Source of the DNA: Periplaneta americana
Taxonomy: Eukaryota; Arthropoda; Insecta; Blattodea; Blattidae
DNA length: 64,000 nt
Reading direction: 5' to 3'
Assembly: GCF_040183065.1 (NCBI RefSeq)
Contig: NC_091131.1
Location: 100,688,330 to 100,752,329 of the forward strand
Shown: in pieces, positions 23,090 through 33,497 of the stretch
Position numbering within the stretch: position 1 is the first letter of the stretch
Layout of the letters: each line of letters opens with the position of its first letter
Translations under genes and position numbers: made by a program
Notes under the pieces: model-generated
The model's database searches: none
Told to the model about the DNA's origin: nothing
Seen by the model: only the letters and a program-made list of their open reading frames with translations

Positions 23090-23470
23090 GAAGATTTACT
23101 AATAAATCTTCTTCTTTGTCAAACATGGAGGTTTTTGACACAGCTAAATGGCCAGTAGGACTTCATTTAACTGAAGCTGGAAGCTAAGAAATACTGGAAT
23201 TGGCGGAACATTTCACAGATTTCCTTCCTAAATTCAGTGAACATCAGTTGCTTGATGGATGGTTTGAGTTAAACAAGTCTACGAAGACCTTTTGAAACAC
23301 TGAACAAAAATATTACAAATCAGCCTAAGCATTTCAAGATTTCTTGTGTATTGTTGTAAATTGTTCCAACAGTGCCAGTGACTACAGCTGTGTATGAAAG
23401 TAGTTTCAGTTGTATAAATAGAATAAAATATACCTACAGAATCATACTAATATTTTAAACAAACTGCCAT
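23090..23470 (+). pseudogene. hAT transposase C-terminal fossil
   Basis: Near 23,365-23,440 the plus strand reads VPTVPVTTAVYESSFSCINR, then IKYTYR. This is the C-terminal dimerisation motif of hAT transposases (usual text TTAVCERSFSxLKRIKTYLR). Upstream text from 23,090 (LHLTEAGS, then ILELAEHFTDFLPKFSEH) is likely from the same gene in other frames. Several stops; no ends found. Confidence 0.6.
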
Positions 23471-23739
23471 GATTGTACCTGTCATCAACTTTAAGATATA
23501 CATACAACAATCTTTGTAAACTTGGAAAAAGAAATGTAATGGGATGGGATGGGAATACCTGTGAGAAATGAAACAATTTATACATTGTTATTTGTAGACG
23601 ACCAGTCGGTCATAGCCCAGGATTATGATGATATGAAATATGAGAAGAAAACTTATAGAAGAATATAATAAATGCAGAATAAAAATAAATTCGGAAAAAT
23701 CATATATATTATGTGATGAAGAAACAAGAGTTTTAATTT

Positions 23740-24330
23740 TGGAAGAAGAGAAAAGCTGTATCAAAGACTGAGATGAATATCAGGTTTTAGGCATCAAAAT
23801 TAATAAAAATGGCCGGCAAGATGGATACAGAACAATGGATACAGAAAGTAAGATCAGCAATAGGAATATTAACTGAAGTGTTGTGGGACAAAAATATAAC
23901 AAAAGATACCAAACTGCAAATTTATATCTCAATTATTCGAAGTACTTTAACATATGGAGCAGAAAATGGCAGTCGAATAAAAATATGAAATATACACTAT
24001 TTAAGACTCTCCACAAGACATTCTACATTGGAAAAATTTAGAAATGAGGCAATAAGAAGAGAAATGAAAGTTTAAACTTAAATTTTAGATTTTGTAAAAT
24101 ATAAGCAGTTGGAATGGTATGGGCATGTTTGACGAATATTACATCAGTGGCTACCAAGAAAGATTCCAGAGTGGATACCACCTGGAAGAGGAAAGAGAGA
24201 TTGTCCAGAAGCACTTGGATGGATGATATCAGAACACAGATGAGCGAAAAAAGTTTAGGAGAAATGGACTGAGAAGGCAGAACAGAATGAAGAAAGAAAA
24301 TAGAACTGGAATAAACTTTGAACACAGGAC
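23740..24330 (+). mobile_element. LINE fossil, same family as 52,820-53,980
   Basis: Degenerate plus-strand reading with HMEQKMAVE, ILDFVKYKQLEWYGHV, then PRKIPEWIPPGRGKR. It matches the text of the minus-strand LINE at 52.8-54.0 kb (TYGAETW, LDFVKYTVRMV, RLPRRVLDWIPEG). Many stops, so old. Confidence 0.6.
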
Positions 24331-24919
24331 GATGTATTTACATTGTATAAATACTCAATTTAATGACTATTAGCACGAATGGAACATCTGTCACCACCTT
24401 TGACACAACAGAATGCATTCAAAACTGGTTTGTTAACAAATCAAGCTGGCCTATCTTTAAGATGCAGTAAATCAGGTACCTAAGAAAGGGGATCTACAGA
24501 TTTTTTGGGGGGCCTCAGAATATTCCGTGCTTATTTGCAAGACTGATCTAAGAGAAAATGGACAAAATACAGCATCATCTGTGAAGAGGGCGAGTACTGA
24601 ATGTAATGTGTTACATATACCTAAGTTTCAATCCTGTTAACTCACGAGAGCACGCATCCTTGTTTAGCAGTAGAGACCTGACTGCCTATCTGGTATGCAG
24701 CCGAAAATGTCCCAATCTGGATGGCTCAGCTGCACTGTATATTATCTGTAATGCCTGTAATCATTAAAATAGTCAATCTACATTCAATGAAAAATAAGTG
24801 AAAAACGGAACAGGTCTGTGAAATAACACACAGCTTAACATGTTACACAGAACTTCTCAAATAGGCTACTGTAGTTCCAACCAATCTACTTGTTAGAACT
24901 CATTCGTTTTTGCGCACAT
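24331..24919. other. intergenic, nothing recognised
   Basis: No gene or named repeat seen. Confidence 0.35.
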
Positions 24920-24929
24920 ATCTTTTTTT

Positions 24930-25330
24930 TTTATTTTAGTAGGTTATTTTACGATGCAGGGTTTTTTTTTGTTAATTCGCTTTAGAGTTGTTTTTAGTGA
25001 TTGATTAAATATTTTTATTTTACTTATTTGGTCTTATATTTATGTCTTGTAATTGATTTTCTTATTGTTTGCTGGTAATTTGATTTATCAATATCTAAGG
25101 TTATTTAGCGTCTAAATGTGATGAAGGTGATAATGCTGGTGAAATGAGTCTGGGGTCCAGCACCAAAAGTTACCCAGGATTTGCTCATATTGGGTTGAGG
25201 GGAAAACTCTGGAAAAAACCTCGGGCAACCTCAACCAGGTAACTTCCCCCAACCAGGAATTGAACCCGGGCCATTTGGTTTCACGGCCAGACGCGCTAAC
25301 CGTTACTCCACAGGTGTGGACTTTTCGTTA
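24930..25330 (-). mobile_element. tRNA-derived SINE (family D)
   Basis: Read on the minus strand, a tRNA-like head starts near 25,325 with A box TAACGGTTAGCGCGTCTGG and B box GGTTCAATTCC. The body contains the block GGTAACTTTTGGTGCTGGAC, which is shared with the copy at 30,680-30,935. The 3' part is interrupted by AT-rich sequence. Confidence 0.65.
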
Positions 25331-25499
25331 TAGGTTCCTATTAGGTTTCATGCTTTACTATTGAAATTTATGTACAACAGAGAAGTTATTTGTTGAGGGT
25401 GTTAAAGCTTTAAATTACTAAAGAGAATTAAAACTGAATTAAGCTAGCATAGTCGAATCAAGTTTTTGCCTCTCACTTCTCGGTGCTATTCGTGTCAAA

Positions 25500-25560
25500 G
25501 AGCTAAAAAAAATAAAAATAAAAATAAAAAATAAAAAAAAAAATAAAAAAAAATCTGAAA
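25500..25560. repeat. (AAAAT)n A-rich tract
   Basis: Imperfect AAAATA repeats, giving a run of phenylalanine codons on the opposite strand that is not a protein. Confidence 0.8.
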
Positions 25561-25714
25561 TTTCAAAAAAACAATTTTCCTCGAAATTATGCGTAACCAC
25601 TGAACTTTCTAAAAAAAAATGGCTTTTAACATATTCCTTCTTATAACTTAGACTTATCACGTTATCATTTTTATTTCCTTCCACTAATATTCACTAATAT
25701 CCACTAATACAGCA

Positions 25715-25768
25715 TGGTGTGGAAGAGAAGGCCTGATGGCCTTAACTACACCAGAATAAATAAATAAA
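25715..25768 (+). mobile_element. LINE 3' tail fragment
   Basis: AAGGCCTGATGGCCTT followed by AATAAATAAATAAA, as in the LINE 3' end at 15,600-15,672. Only the last 50 bases or so are present. Confidence 0.6.
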
Positions 25769-26188
25769 TTGTATATTGTACACGATATACAATTGTATAT
25801 AAATTGTATATCGTGTATCCTGCTGACGATATTTAGTAGTTCTACAGTACTGTTAAAAAATCTGTAAAACAAAACCAAGGCAATTCCATCCATTGTTTCA
25901 CCTACTGCGTATCAAAATGTAAAATACACAAAATACACAAATAAGTACGGTAGGCCAATATGAGTCCATGTAAAGACTTTAATGCTTACAAAACATTCAC
26001 AGTTTTTAAGGAAACGAATGACGACATACATCTTTAACATATTCACTAATTCATTCTAGGTCTTCAAGAACGATATATTATGGTAGCACACTAAACTGTT
26101 ATTAGTATCTATCCACATTTCATCTCATTCACAAAATGAAACTAACTGATAGTGCAAGTAATGATGATGGAAACAAATGTAATATTTA

Positions 26189-26944
26189 TTATTTGATTCC
26201 CAGTTTTTGTTTGATTATAAAGAATGGAAGTCGTTTTCCTTTCCAAGTTCTTGGAAGTGGCATTTCATGCGCTTTTTGTAATCTTTCTTCAACATACTTC
26301 TTCGCATCGAACTTCTCAGCCTCTTTAATTTGGGCAATGAGTTTTGCCTGAAAAGCCTTCTCTTTTCTCATCTCTCTACGCTGACGAACTTTTGCCCATT
26401 CATATTTCATCCTTATACGCAACTTCCTTAATTTGTGTTTCTTCATCTTCCTACGCCTTATTACAATTAATCTTGCTGCTTGTTTTTCAATTACATAATT
26501 CAGAGTAGGCGCTTCGATGTAATGTGTTGGTTCATAATTTGATTCTTGATTAGGGTTTACAGGTGGTGCTTTTAAAATATCACTATTTGAAACAACGGGT
26601 AGCTCAATTTTATTTTGTGGTCTGTAAAACTGAGATGATAGTTTCACCACATCATCTTGTTGCCGCAGTGTAATAGAATTTAATTTACCACATAGTTTCG
26701 CCACATCATCTTGTTGCCGCAGTGTAATAGAATTTAATTTACCACTTAATAAGAAGTTTACTGGTGCAGTTTTAAAAACGGTACTATTAATAGCTTGCTG
26801 TAAACCATGATCCATGGAATATGCTGCCAGCTTGTCGCATCTTCGCGAAGTAGATACAGAATGCATGTATTTGTAATTACTGCATAAACCAAAGCAAGTA
26901 AGCCCTGTTGAAGAAAATAACCTTATTAAAATTGAAATATACAT
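26189..26944 (-). CDS. AURKAIP1: mitochondrial small ribosomal subunit protein mS38 (AURKAIP1)
   Basis: 251 codons. The C-terminal third is the AURKAIP1/COX24 domain: KMKKHKLRKLRIRMKYEW, AKVRQRREMRKEKAFQAKL, IKEAEKFDAKKYVEERL and PLPRTWKGKRLPFFIIKQ. This arginine/lysine-rich helix is the conserved part of mS38, which binds 12S rRNA in the mitoribosomal small subunit. The human protein is also named aurora-A kinase interacting protein 1. The N-terminus (MYISILIRLFSSTGLTC) has basic and hydroxylated residues and few acids, as expected of a mitochondrial import signal. Residues about 68-103 hold an 18-residue block (GKLNSITLRQQDDV...) twice in tandem. The stop overlaps an AATAAA. No intron lies inside this reading frame; a further 5' non-coding exon is possible. 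Confidence 0.9.
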   Translation of the reverse strand: MYISILIRLFSSTGLTCFGLCSNYKYMHSVSTSRRCDKLAAYSMDHGLQQAINSTVFKTAPVNFLLSGKLNSITLRQQDDVAKLCGKLNSITLRQQDDVVKLSSQFYRPQNKIELPVVSNSDILKAPPVNPNQESNYEPTHYIEAPTLNYVIEKQAARLIVIRRRKMKKHKLRKLRIRMKYEWAKVRQRREMRKEKAFQAKLIAQIKEAEKFDAKKYVEERLQKAHEMPLPRTWKGKRLPFFIIKQKLGIK

Positions 26945-27094
26945 AATTTAAGTCATGAGACACAAAATAGTAGGCCTAAAGTTTTCCCCACATAATACGA
27001 ATGTATAACGTTCAATAAACTGTCTGAATTCTAACACTGTGTTTACATCCTTCCTTATTAAAAATTGAACATAGGTATCTGTATAATTTTTCGG

Positions 27095-27306
27095 TAATTC
27101 GGTAGAAAACGTTGCTCAACATGACGCACATCGAGTATCAGTGGCAAGTTAGGTTTCGTTTGTTTAGGCTTTTGGTATGTCTACCAAAAAACATGTGCCG
27201 GTATACAAGGTATATCAAAACCTCAACAAACCAAACCTAATCTGACACTGATCCTCGATGATGTCACTGATGTCCATCATATTGACTAATGTTTTCTACC
27301 GAATTA
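27095..27306. mobile_element. foldback MITE upstream of the mS38 gene
   Basis: Starts TAATTCGGTAGAAAAC and ends GTTTTCTACCGAATTA. The inverted similarity continues for about 85 bases from each end and meets near the centre, so the whole element can fold into one hairpin. It sits about 150 bases upstream of the mS38 start codon. The target duplication is not clear. Confidence 0.8.
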
Positions 27307-27309
27307 CCT

Positions 27310-28130
27310 ATTTTTCTTTCGTAGATGAAATGTTGGATGAATCATGAACTTTTCTACTGATAATACCAACTGTATTTACATAACTATTACATGCTGGTAA
27401 TTCTAAAAAGTTACTTCCATAACCTAACTTATCCTACAATATCAAATCTATGAAGAATGTAGCGTAAAGAGAAACATTAATTCTTAAACATACTTGGTAA
27501 TGTAAATCTTTGAGTAAATATCTTTTGCAGTCTAAACATTACGCCTATAAAATTAACTTCTCTAACAAACAATAACAGAATACTTTAACACTTCCAACAT
27601 GCAAACTCCGTACGCCCATCAGAATCAATGTTGCCATCTCCAACTCGAAAATTTCCTCAACCAAACAGGCAAACATTTCCCCAAATTTCCTCAAAACGTC
27701 TGCGAATTTTGAAATGGTGCAGAAAATGCCTCGTAATAGCCCTGATATATATGATGAAGATATTATTACAAAAACACCCTTGTCAAAATTGCTATTTTTC
27801 AGGAAAACAATAAAAATAAATAGAACAACACATGTCAGCTGTTTCCGTATAACTGTTTATCCTTGTGGCTATTTCACCTCACATGTGTCATTTTTGGAGT
27901 CTATAAACATTTGAAATAGTAGCAAATGTGTCCTTAACTCAATTTCATTAAAAATGTCTAGGGCTGTTTTTGTAATAATGTCTTCATATGGTCAAGGGTA
28001 ATAGGAATAAAGAGATAGTTTCATCAGCAAATGTGGTGTTTTACCTATTATAATATCTAGAGCTTTCATATTGTTATATTTCTACTGTCAGTAATGATGT
28101 AGGCCTAATAGTAGGGGTAATATCAAATAC
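27310..28130. other. intergenic, nothing recognised
   Basis: No gene or named repeat seen. Confidence 0.35.
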
Positions 28131-28135
28131 CTTAT

Positions 28136-28212
28136 ACATAGTTGGTAACCACTAGGATCGCTAATATCGCCTCATTACAGACAATGCAAAATACTGTAGT
28201 ATCGGCAGTCAA
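28136..28212. repeat. fragment of the MITE family at 523-716
   Basis: AACCACTAGGATCGCTAATA through CAGACAATGC is shared with the MITE interior at about 598-640. Its inverted ends are missing here. Confidence 0.65.
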
Positions 28213-28395
28213 TAATTGTGGTAATATTATAATTCGTGTAGATTTGTAAGTACGTCGGAAATTGATGTTAATTTTTAAACGGGTTTTCTTAAAACAACTT
28301 TTTTTTATGTATATATGCACCTATATCTCAGAAACTATTAGTGTTACAGAGCTGAAATTTTGCACACTCGTATTATAATGACTTAATGGTAGCAT

Positions 28396-30290
28396 TTTTT
28401 TTTTTTTAATTTATTGAGTATACCCCAACGAGTATAACTCATAGTATTGTAGGGGCTATACAAGAACACACACATATGTTATACAATATAATTGAAAAGT
28501 CATGAAACTACAGTCTGTGAAAAACAAACAATAACACAAGAATTTATGAAAGAAATAAAGCAAAATAAGAACAAATAGTAAGATAACATAAAGTTTTGGG
28601 CAGAAAGAAGAAAAAGTTTTAAACCATAAAATAAAAAAATTAACTGAGAATTAAAATAATCTTCCCAAAAACGTAGTTTTAAACAATTATTAAAACACCG
28701 GAAATTTGGTAAAAGTCTATGTTCTAAAGGAAGTTGGTTAAAAGTTGTTGTTAAAAAATGGTCAAGTCCTTTCGTTCCATAAGTTACGGAGCTATGCTGA
28801 GAAAAATATATATTGTCTTTTTGTCTTGTTAAATAAGTATGTATATCTTTATTAAACTGAAATGTAATATTACTATGTATTAAATTGTTAATAACTTTGT
28901 ACATGAAAATAGCAGCACCTAATTTGATAATTGATTCAACTGGTAGAACGAAAGAAAATTGATATACTGTAGATATTTAACTGGAGTCAAATAATTAAAA
29001 CCCAATAAATTTCTTAAAGCTCTATTTTGAATAATTTGTAATGGTCTCAAAGCAGTTTTCTTATTATGTCCCCAAATAAATGACATATACATTAAATGAG
29101 AATGGATAAAAGCATAATATACATTTAAGAGACAAGATATAGGCAAAGATCTTTTAAGCCTTTTCAGCGAAAATATGCTTATCCCTTGTTAAATGTTCAT
29201 CAACAATCAAACCTAAAAATTTAACTGATGCAACTTTTTGTATTACAGAATCATTAAACTTTAATTCTTTCGGAATAATATAATAAAATGAAGGTTTATT
29301 AAAAATCGTATACACAGTTTTTTTTCAAATTCAAAGAAAGCCTATTTGCGCTTAAGCAGTTTTCAAGAGTAATAATGTCTGTCTCAAACTTTTCAAATAG
29401 TTCTTCAATGGAGTCAGTAATATAAAATACACTAGTGCCATCTGCAAAAAGAGTGGCAGTCCCATGTAAATGAAGAAATTTTATGTCGTTGACATAAATT
29501 AGAAAGAGAAGAGGTCCCAAAATTGATCCTTGCGGCACACCGCATGATAATAAGAGAGTATCACTTTCCAAGTTATTCACTGAGACATATTGATACCATT
29601 CACTTAAATAACTCCGAAACCACTGTAAAACAATAGCTCTAATACCAATAGATTCCAGTTTACGCAACAAAATGGAATAATTAACTGTATCAAATGCTTT
29701 TCTAAGATCAATGAATAAACCTGCTGGAATTTTATTTTCGTCCAGAGCTTGTTCTATACATGTAACCATGTCAACAACAGCATTTAAAGTAGATTATGAT
29801 TTCCGAAAACCATATTGATGTAAAAAAGGTAAAAGTATCCCCGTAACATGCCATGAAGGCACTTGGGGGGCATGAAGGTAGAGCCCCATGCTTTCCATGA
29901 CCTTGGCACTAGAATGAGGTGGTGTGGTCGGCACCATGCTCTGACCGCCTTTTACCCCCGGGAAAGACCCAGTACTCAATTTTATAGAAGGCTGAGTGAA
30001 CCTTGGGGCCGTTCTGAAAGTTTGGCAACGAGAAAAAGTCCTGTCACCACCTGGGATCGAACCCCGGACCTTCCTGTCCGTAGCCAGCTGCTCTACCAAC
30101 TGAGCTACCCGGCCACCAAACCATATTGATGAGTATAAAAAATTTTATTCTTGTCAAATAATTATATAGTCTTTTTTTTCATACATTTTCCAATATTTTA
30201 GAAATAACAGGCAATATTGAAATAGGACGATAGTTTGTAGGATCATTACAATCACCATTTTTAAACATTGATATACTATGTATTACAAGA
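28396..30290 (-). mobile_element. Jockey-superfamily LINE, 5'-truncated, split by a SINE
   Basis: Minus-strand reverse transcriptase blocks in order: NYRPISILPVISKILE (about 30,240), IDLRKAFDTVNYSILLRKLE, GVPQGSILGPLLFLIYVNDI, and LFADGTSVFY, where the catalytic YADD is changed to FADG. Then come C-terminal blocks (RPLQIIQNRALRNLLGF; TTFNQLPLEHRLLPNF), the 3' UTR, and a poly-T (poly-A on the minus strand) at 28,396-28,408. The frame is broken in several places, and a SINE has cut it at 29,821. The endonuclease domain is absent. It can no longer move. Confidence 0.85.
29821..30117 (-). mobile_element. tRNA-derived SINE (family A) inserted in the LINE
   Basis: On the minus strand it begins GGCCGGGTAGCTCAGTTGG with B box GGGGTTCGATCCC, has a shared body (GGTTCACTCAGCC...) and ends CATGTTACGGGGATACTTTT. 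A perfect 14-base target duplication, AAACCATATTGATG, lies at 29,807-29,820 and 30,118-30,131. Full length, about 297 bp. Confidence 0.93.
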
Positions 30291-30679
30291 TTCAGATGTA
30301 TTTTTGTGTTGAAAATGTTAGGTTTTTCTCGGTACAATTTTTATGAAAGTGTATGAATTTTTAAAAAATTTTGCTAGTAAACGTAGATAAGTATAATATT
30401 GCAAATATGTATAGAAAATTTTAGCCTTGTAGACTAACCATTTTTCAAGAGCAAGGTGCATGAATTTAATATTTTTTGTTCTTTTTTTCTTGTTTCATTT
30501 GAATACAACTTTTTTAAAACTCAATTAAAGCAGTTAATATAACAAACTAACAACCAATGTAATCCTAAAAGCATGTAGAGTAACGTGTAAAAATTTGAAA
30601 ATAACACCTTTTATACTTTAGGAGAAATAACCTTTTAAAACCAGAATTTGCAAACTATGGAAACACCTAGACTACTTTG
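30291..30679. other. intergenic, nothing recognised
   Basis: AT-rich, no recognised feature. Confidence 0.35.
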
Positions 30680-30935
30680 TCCCTTTAATTGGTTATTTAA
30701 CGACGCTTTACCAACTTCTATGGTTATCTAGCATCTGAGTGAGATGAAGGTGATAAATGATAATGCTATCGAGATGAGTCCATGGTCCAGCGCCAAAAGT
30801 TACCCAGCATTTGCTCTTAATGGGTTGAGGAAAAATCCCGAAAGAACCTCAACCAGGTAACTTGTTCGGAATTTGAACCCAGGCCTGCTCGTTTCACGGT
30901 CAGACGTGCTAACCGTTACTCCACCGGTGGACTTT
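30680..30935 (-). mobile_element. tRNA-derived SINE (family D)
   Basis: Minus-strand head CCACCGGTGGAGTAACGGTT with a B box near 30,880, then the body block CTTTTGGCGCTGGACCATGG, and a 3' end reading CGTCGTTAAATAACC. The same family as 24,930-25,330. Its 3' end is also shared with the SINE at 33,087-33,314. Confidence 0.75.
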
Positions 30936-31249
30936 AAGCGATAATAAATAAATATGTAACTTAAAGAGTACTTGAAATTAGTGTTGGGTTGTGGCAGCGG
31001 TTTTTTGGTGACTTGTAACATTGATTTTATTGCGTGAATACTGCACATCTATGTAGCATGTAACACAGAAATCTGTGAAGACAACATATTCTTAAGGGCT
31101 GTCGAACTTCTCACTTCCCAATGCGAAGTTAGCGATCTGATAGCATAGAAATCTGTGATGTTGCCTCCAAATTTTACCTGGAACCTTCTTTCTGGAGCAG
31201 GTTTCTTGTATGGCACATGAGACACCGAGTTTAACTTCCCTTCCAAGGG

Positions 31250-32460
31250 AAGCCATATGCTAATAATATTTCATTGACATTAAAAACTCATTGCTCTCGG
31301 CTGGGCTTGAACCTCGGATCCAACACTCATTTTAGTGAGTTGAAGGTAAAATGTAATGTGGACAAGACGATACAGGGCATATAGTTTATTCCCTCTCATG
31401 CAGCAAAGAAGCAATGGAAATCCCTGAAATTAAAATAACGCCTAGAACGAGAGACAAGCAACTTGATGATGATGATGATAATTGAAGACAAAGGCTAGTA
31501 ATAAAACCAGGAAGACTCGGTGACACAGAGCCAGGATGTGGTCCGCACTTTCCTATGAGATATATAAACTACCAACTTTGTTGTATCTCCGTGCACAGAG
31601 TAAAGGCGGTAAGTATTGCTTCTATATAAGTTCCGAATTTCGGATTTTATACGCCTATAAAATTAAATTTCAGGTGTGTTTGAACTATTTTACTTACATA
31701 TCATTTAGCTGTGTATTTGTGGTAAGTATAACTTGAAAACAACTGACTAGAACATTAAGGAATCCTTTATTCTTAGTCATACATAACGTCGGTTTACAAG
31801 CAAAGTGTATTATCTTAAAAATATCATTTCTGAGAAAAAGGCGTACCATAATGTATGTGTATAAACTTAGAAGTGGAAAATTAAATATACATAAAGAGAA
31901 ACAACTTACTAAAAATAATATTTTGAGAATTCAGTTGTGTCAAAAACTTCCAAACGCCTTTTTCTCAGAAGTAATACATTTGTGTATTTTTGACATAACG
32001 TGTTTTGCTTCTAATCCGACGAGTCAGGCGAAATAACAATGGCTTTCTCCAAAAGATAAGTATCTTTCTTCGGAAATTACAGATAACTACAATTTGTGAT
32101 TAGAATAAAAAAATATAAACTCCTGTGCTTGCACAATACACTGCTATCGTTATTGCTGTCATGATGGATGTTGGATAAGAGAACCGAGAAGCGAGAACCT
32201 GCTGGTGAATAATCAAATCGTTATTCGAATGATAAAAGAATTCGAGAACATTTATTCGAATAAATTATACGAGAACTGATTATTCGATTCTGCGCATCAC
32301 TAATCTACTTCAAAAGTGTGAATCAACATAAACTGTACAGTACTGTACACATGCCACTATTCTACAATCTGTTAACTTTAAAACTACATAGTAATGAATT
32401 AATGGTCTACCTTAGTGAAGAATACCGGTAGTGTACTATCCGTCGAGTAGGTCTATATTA
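31250..32460. other. intergenic; one weak inverted repeat
   Basis: CTGAGAAAAAGGCGT near 31,830 pairs with ACGCCTTTTTCTCAG near 31,953, with weaker pairing outside. This may be a small palindromic transposon. No borders or target duplication could be fixed. Nothing else seen. Confidence 0.4.
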
Positions 32461-32464
32461 TACG

Positions 32465-32481
32465 TGAATAATAATAATAAC

Positions 32482-32523
<42 letters not shown>
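32465..32523. repeat. (TAA)n microsatellite
   Basis: About 19 AAT/TAA units with one CAATAA break. Confidence 0.95.
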
Positions 32524-32524
<1 letters not shown>

Positions 32525-33086
32525 TAATAATGTCTAAATAAAAAAGCAAAGCATTACCATAAAATCCCCAAAGAATTCTCTCTCATCTTGAAAATTAGTC
32601 GGAAATCATCAGTCTCGAATCCATTGCGTAGGCCTAACTACTTCACTTCAGATTTACTACATTAACTTAATGAAAGGACTTTCTTATGCGTTTTTTAAGA
32701 ACTTCGGGTTTTGGTATCCGTAAACGACTATCTTGGCCTTGATTTTTGCTACTTAATTACTTTGAGCATAATTGAGAGAGAAACAGACGGACAGATAATA
32801 TCGAGAGAGATCAGAAGAAGAGAGAGAGAAATGGGGAAGGACAGAGTGTGTGTGTGAATCAAAAGATTTACGGTTCGATTCTCAACTCTGCCAAGGAATT
32901 TTTCCGTGGTTAGGAATTATTCCCTGGTATGTATGGCTTGGGTGTTTGTGTCGTCCTTCTGTTTAATTTCGAATTTGATAGATATAAGCGTATTAATGAC
33001 ATCACTTCAGGTTCACCCTATATGTATTATCGTAATCATCATGATCATTAATATTCTTGTTTAATTAAAATCATCCTTGTGCTAAG

Positions 33087-33314
33087 TCGGCCTGGTTGAC
33101 GCAGTTGGTATAGCGCTAGCCTTCTATGCCCGAGGTTTCGGGTTCGATCCCATGCCAGGTCGATGGCATTTAACTGTGCTTAAATGCGACAGGCTCATGT
33201 CAGTAGATTTACTGGCATGTAAAAGAACTCCTGCGGGACAAAATTCCGGCACACCAGCAACGCTGATATAACCTCAGCAGTTGCGAGAGTCGTTAAATAA
33301 AACATAACATTTTT
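33087..33314 (+). mobile_element. tRNA-derived SINE (family B) with 13-base target duplication
   Basis: Head GTTGACGCAGTTGGTATAGC (A box) and GGGTTCGATCCC (B box), then a body and a 3' end CGTTAAATAAAACATAAC plus T-run. TCCTTGTGCTAAG is duplicated exactly at 33,074-33,086 and 33,315-33,327. It lies just before the LRR receptor locus. Confidence 0.92.
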
Positions 33315-33497
33315 TCCTTGTGCTAAGACCTCCAAGCCATTTCTTGAACTCACTACTGGGTAACAATAAAAGTGATCAAACGATTTCAAGTGCTGTAAGA
33401 CTCTTAAGATCACCAATCAATGTGACTACATTATAACAGATTTTTATTCAACAGAACGACACCCAGTGGATTTAAATAAGCTATTCGTTTGTTTCAG

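Noticed and set aside
25439-25684. Minus-strand frame with a phenylalanine-rich membrane-like stretch
   Set aside because: It is the reverse of the A-rich (AAAAT)n tract.
33100-33170. tRNA gene candidates here and at 15,770, 48,035, 48,872 and 30,040-30,117 (minus)
   Set aside because: A and B boxes are present, but the stems are degenerate and each head continues into a SINE body; two have clear retroposition duplications.
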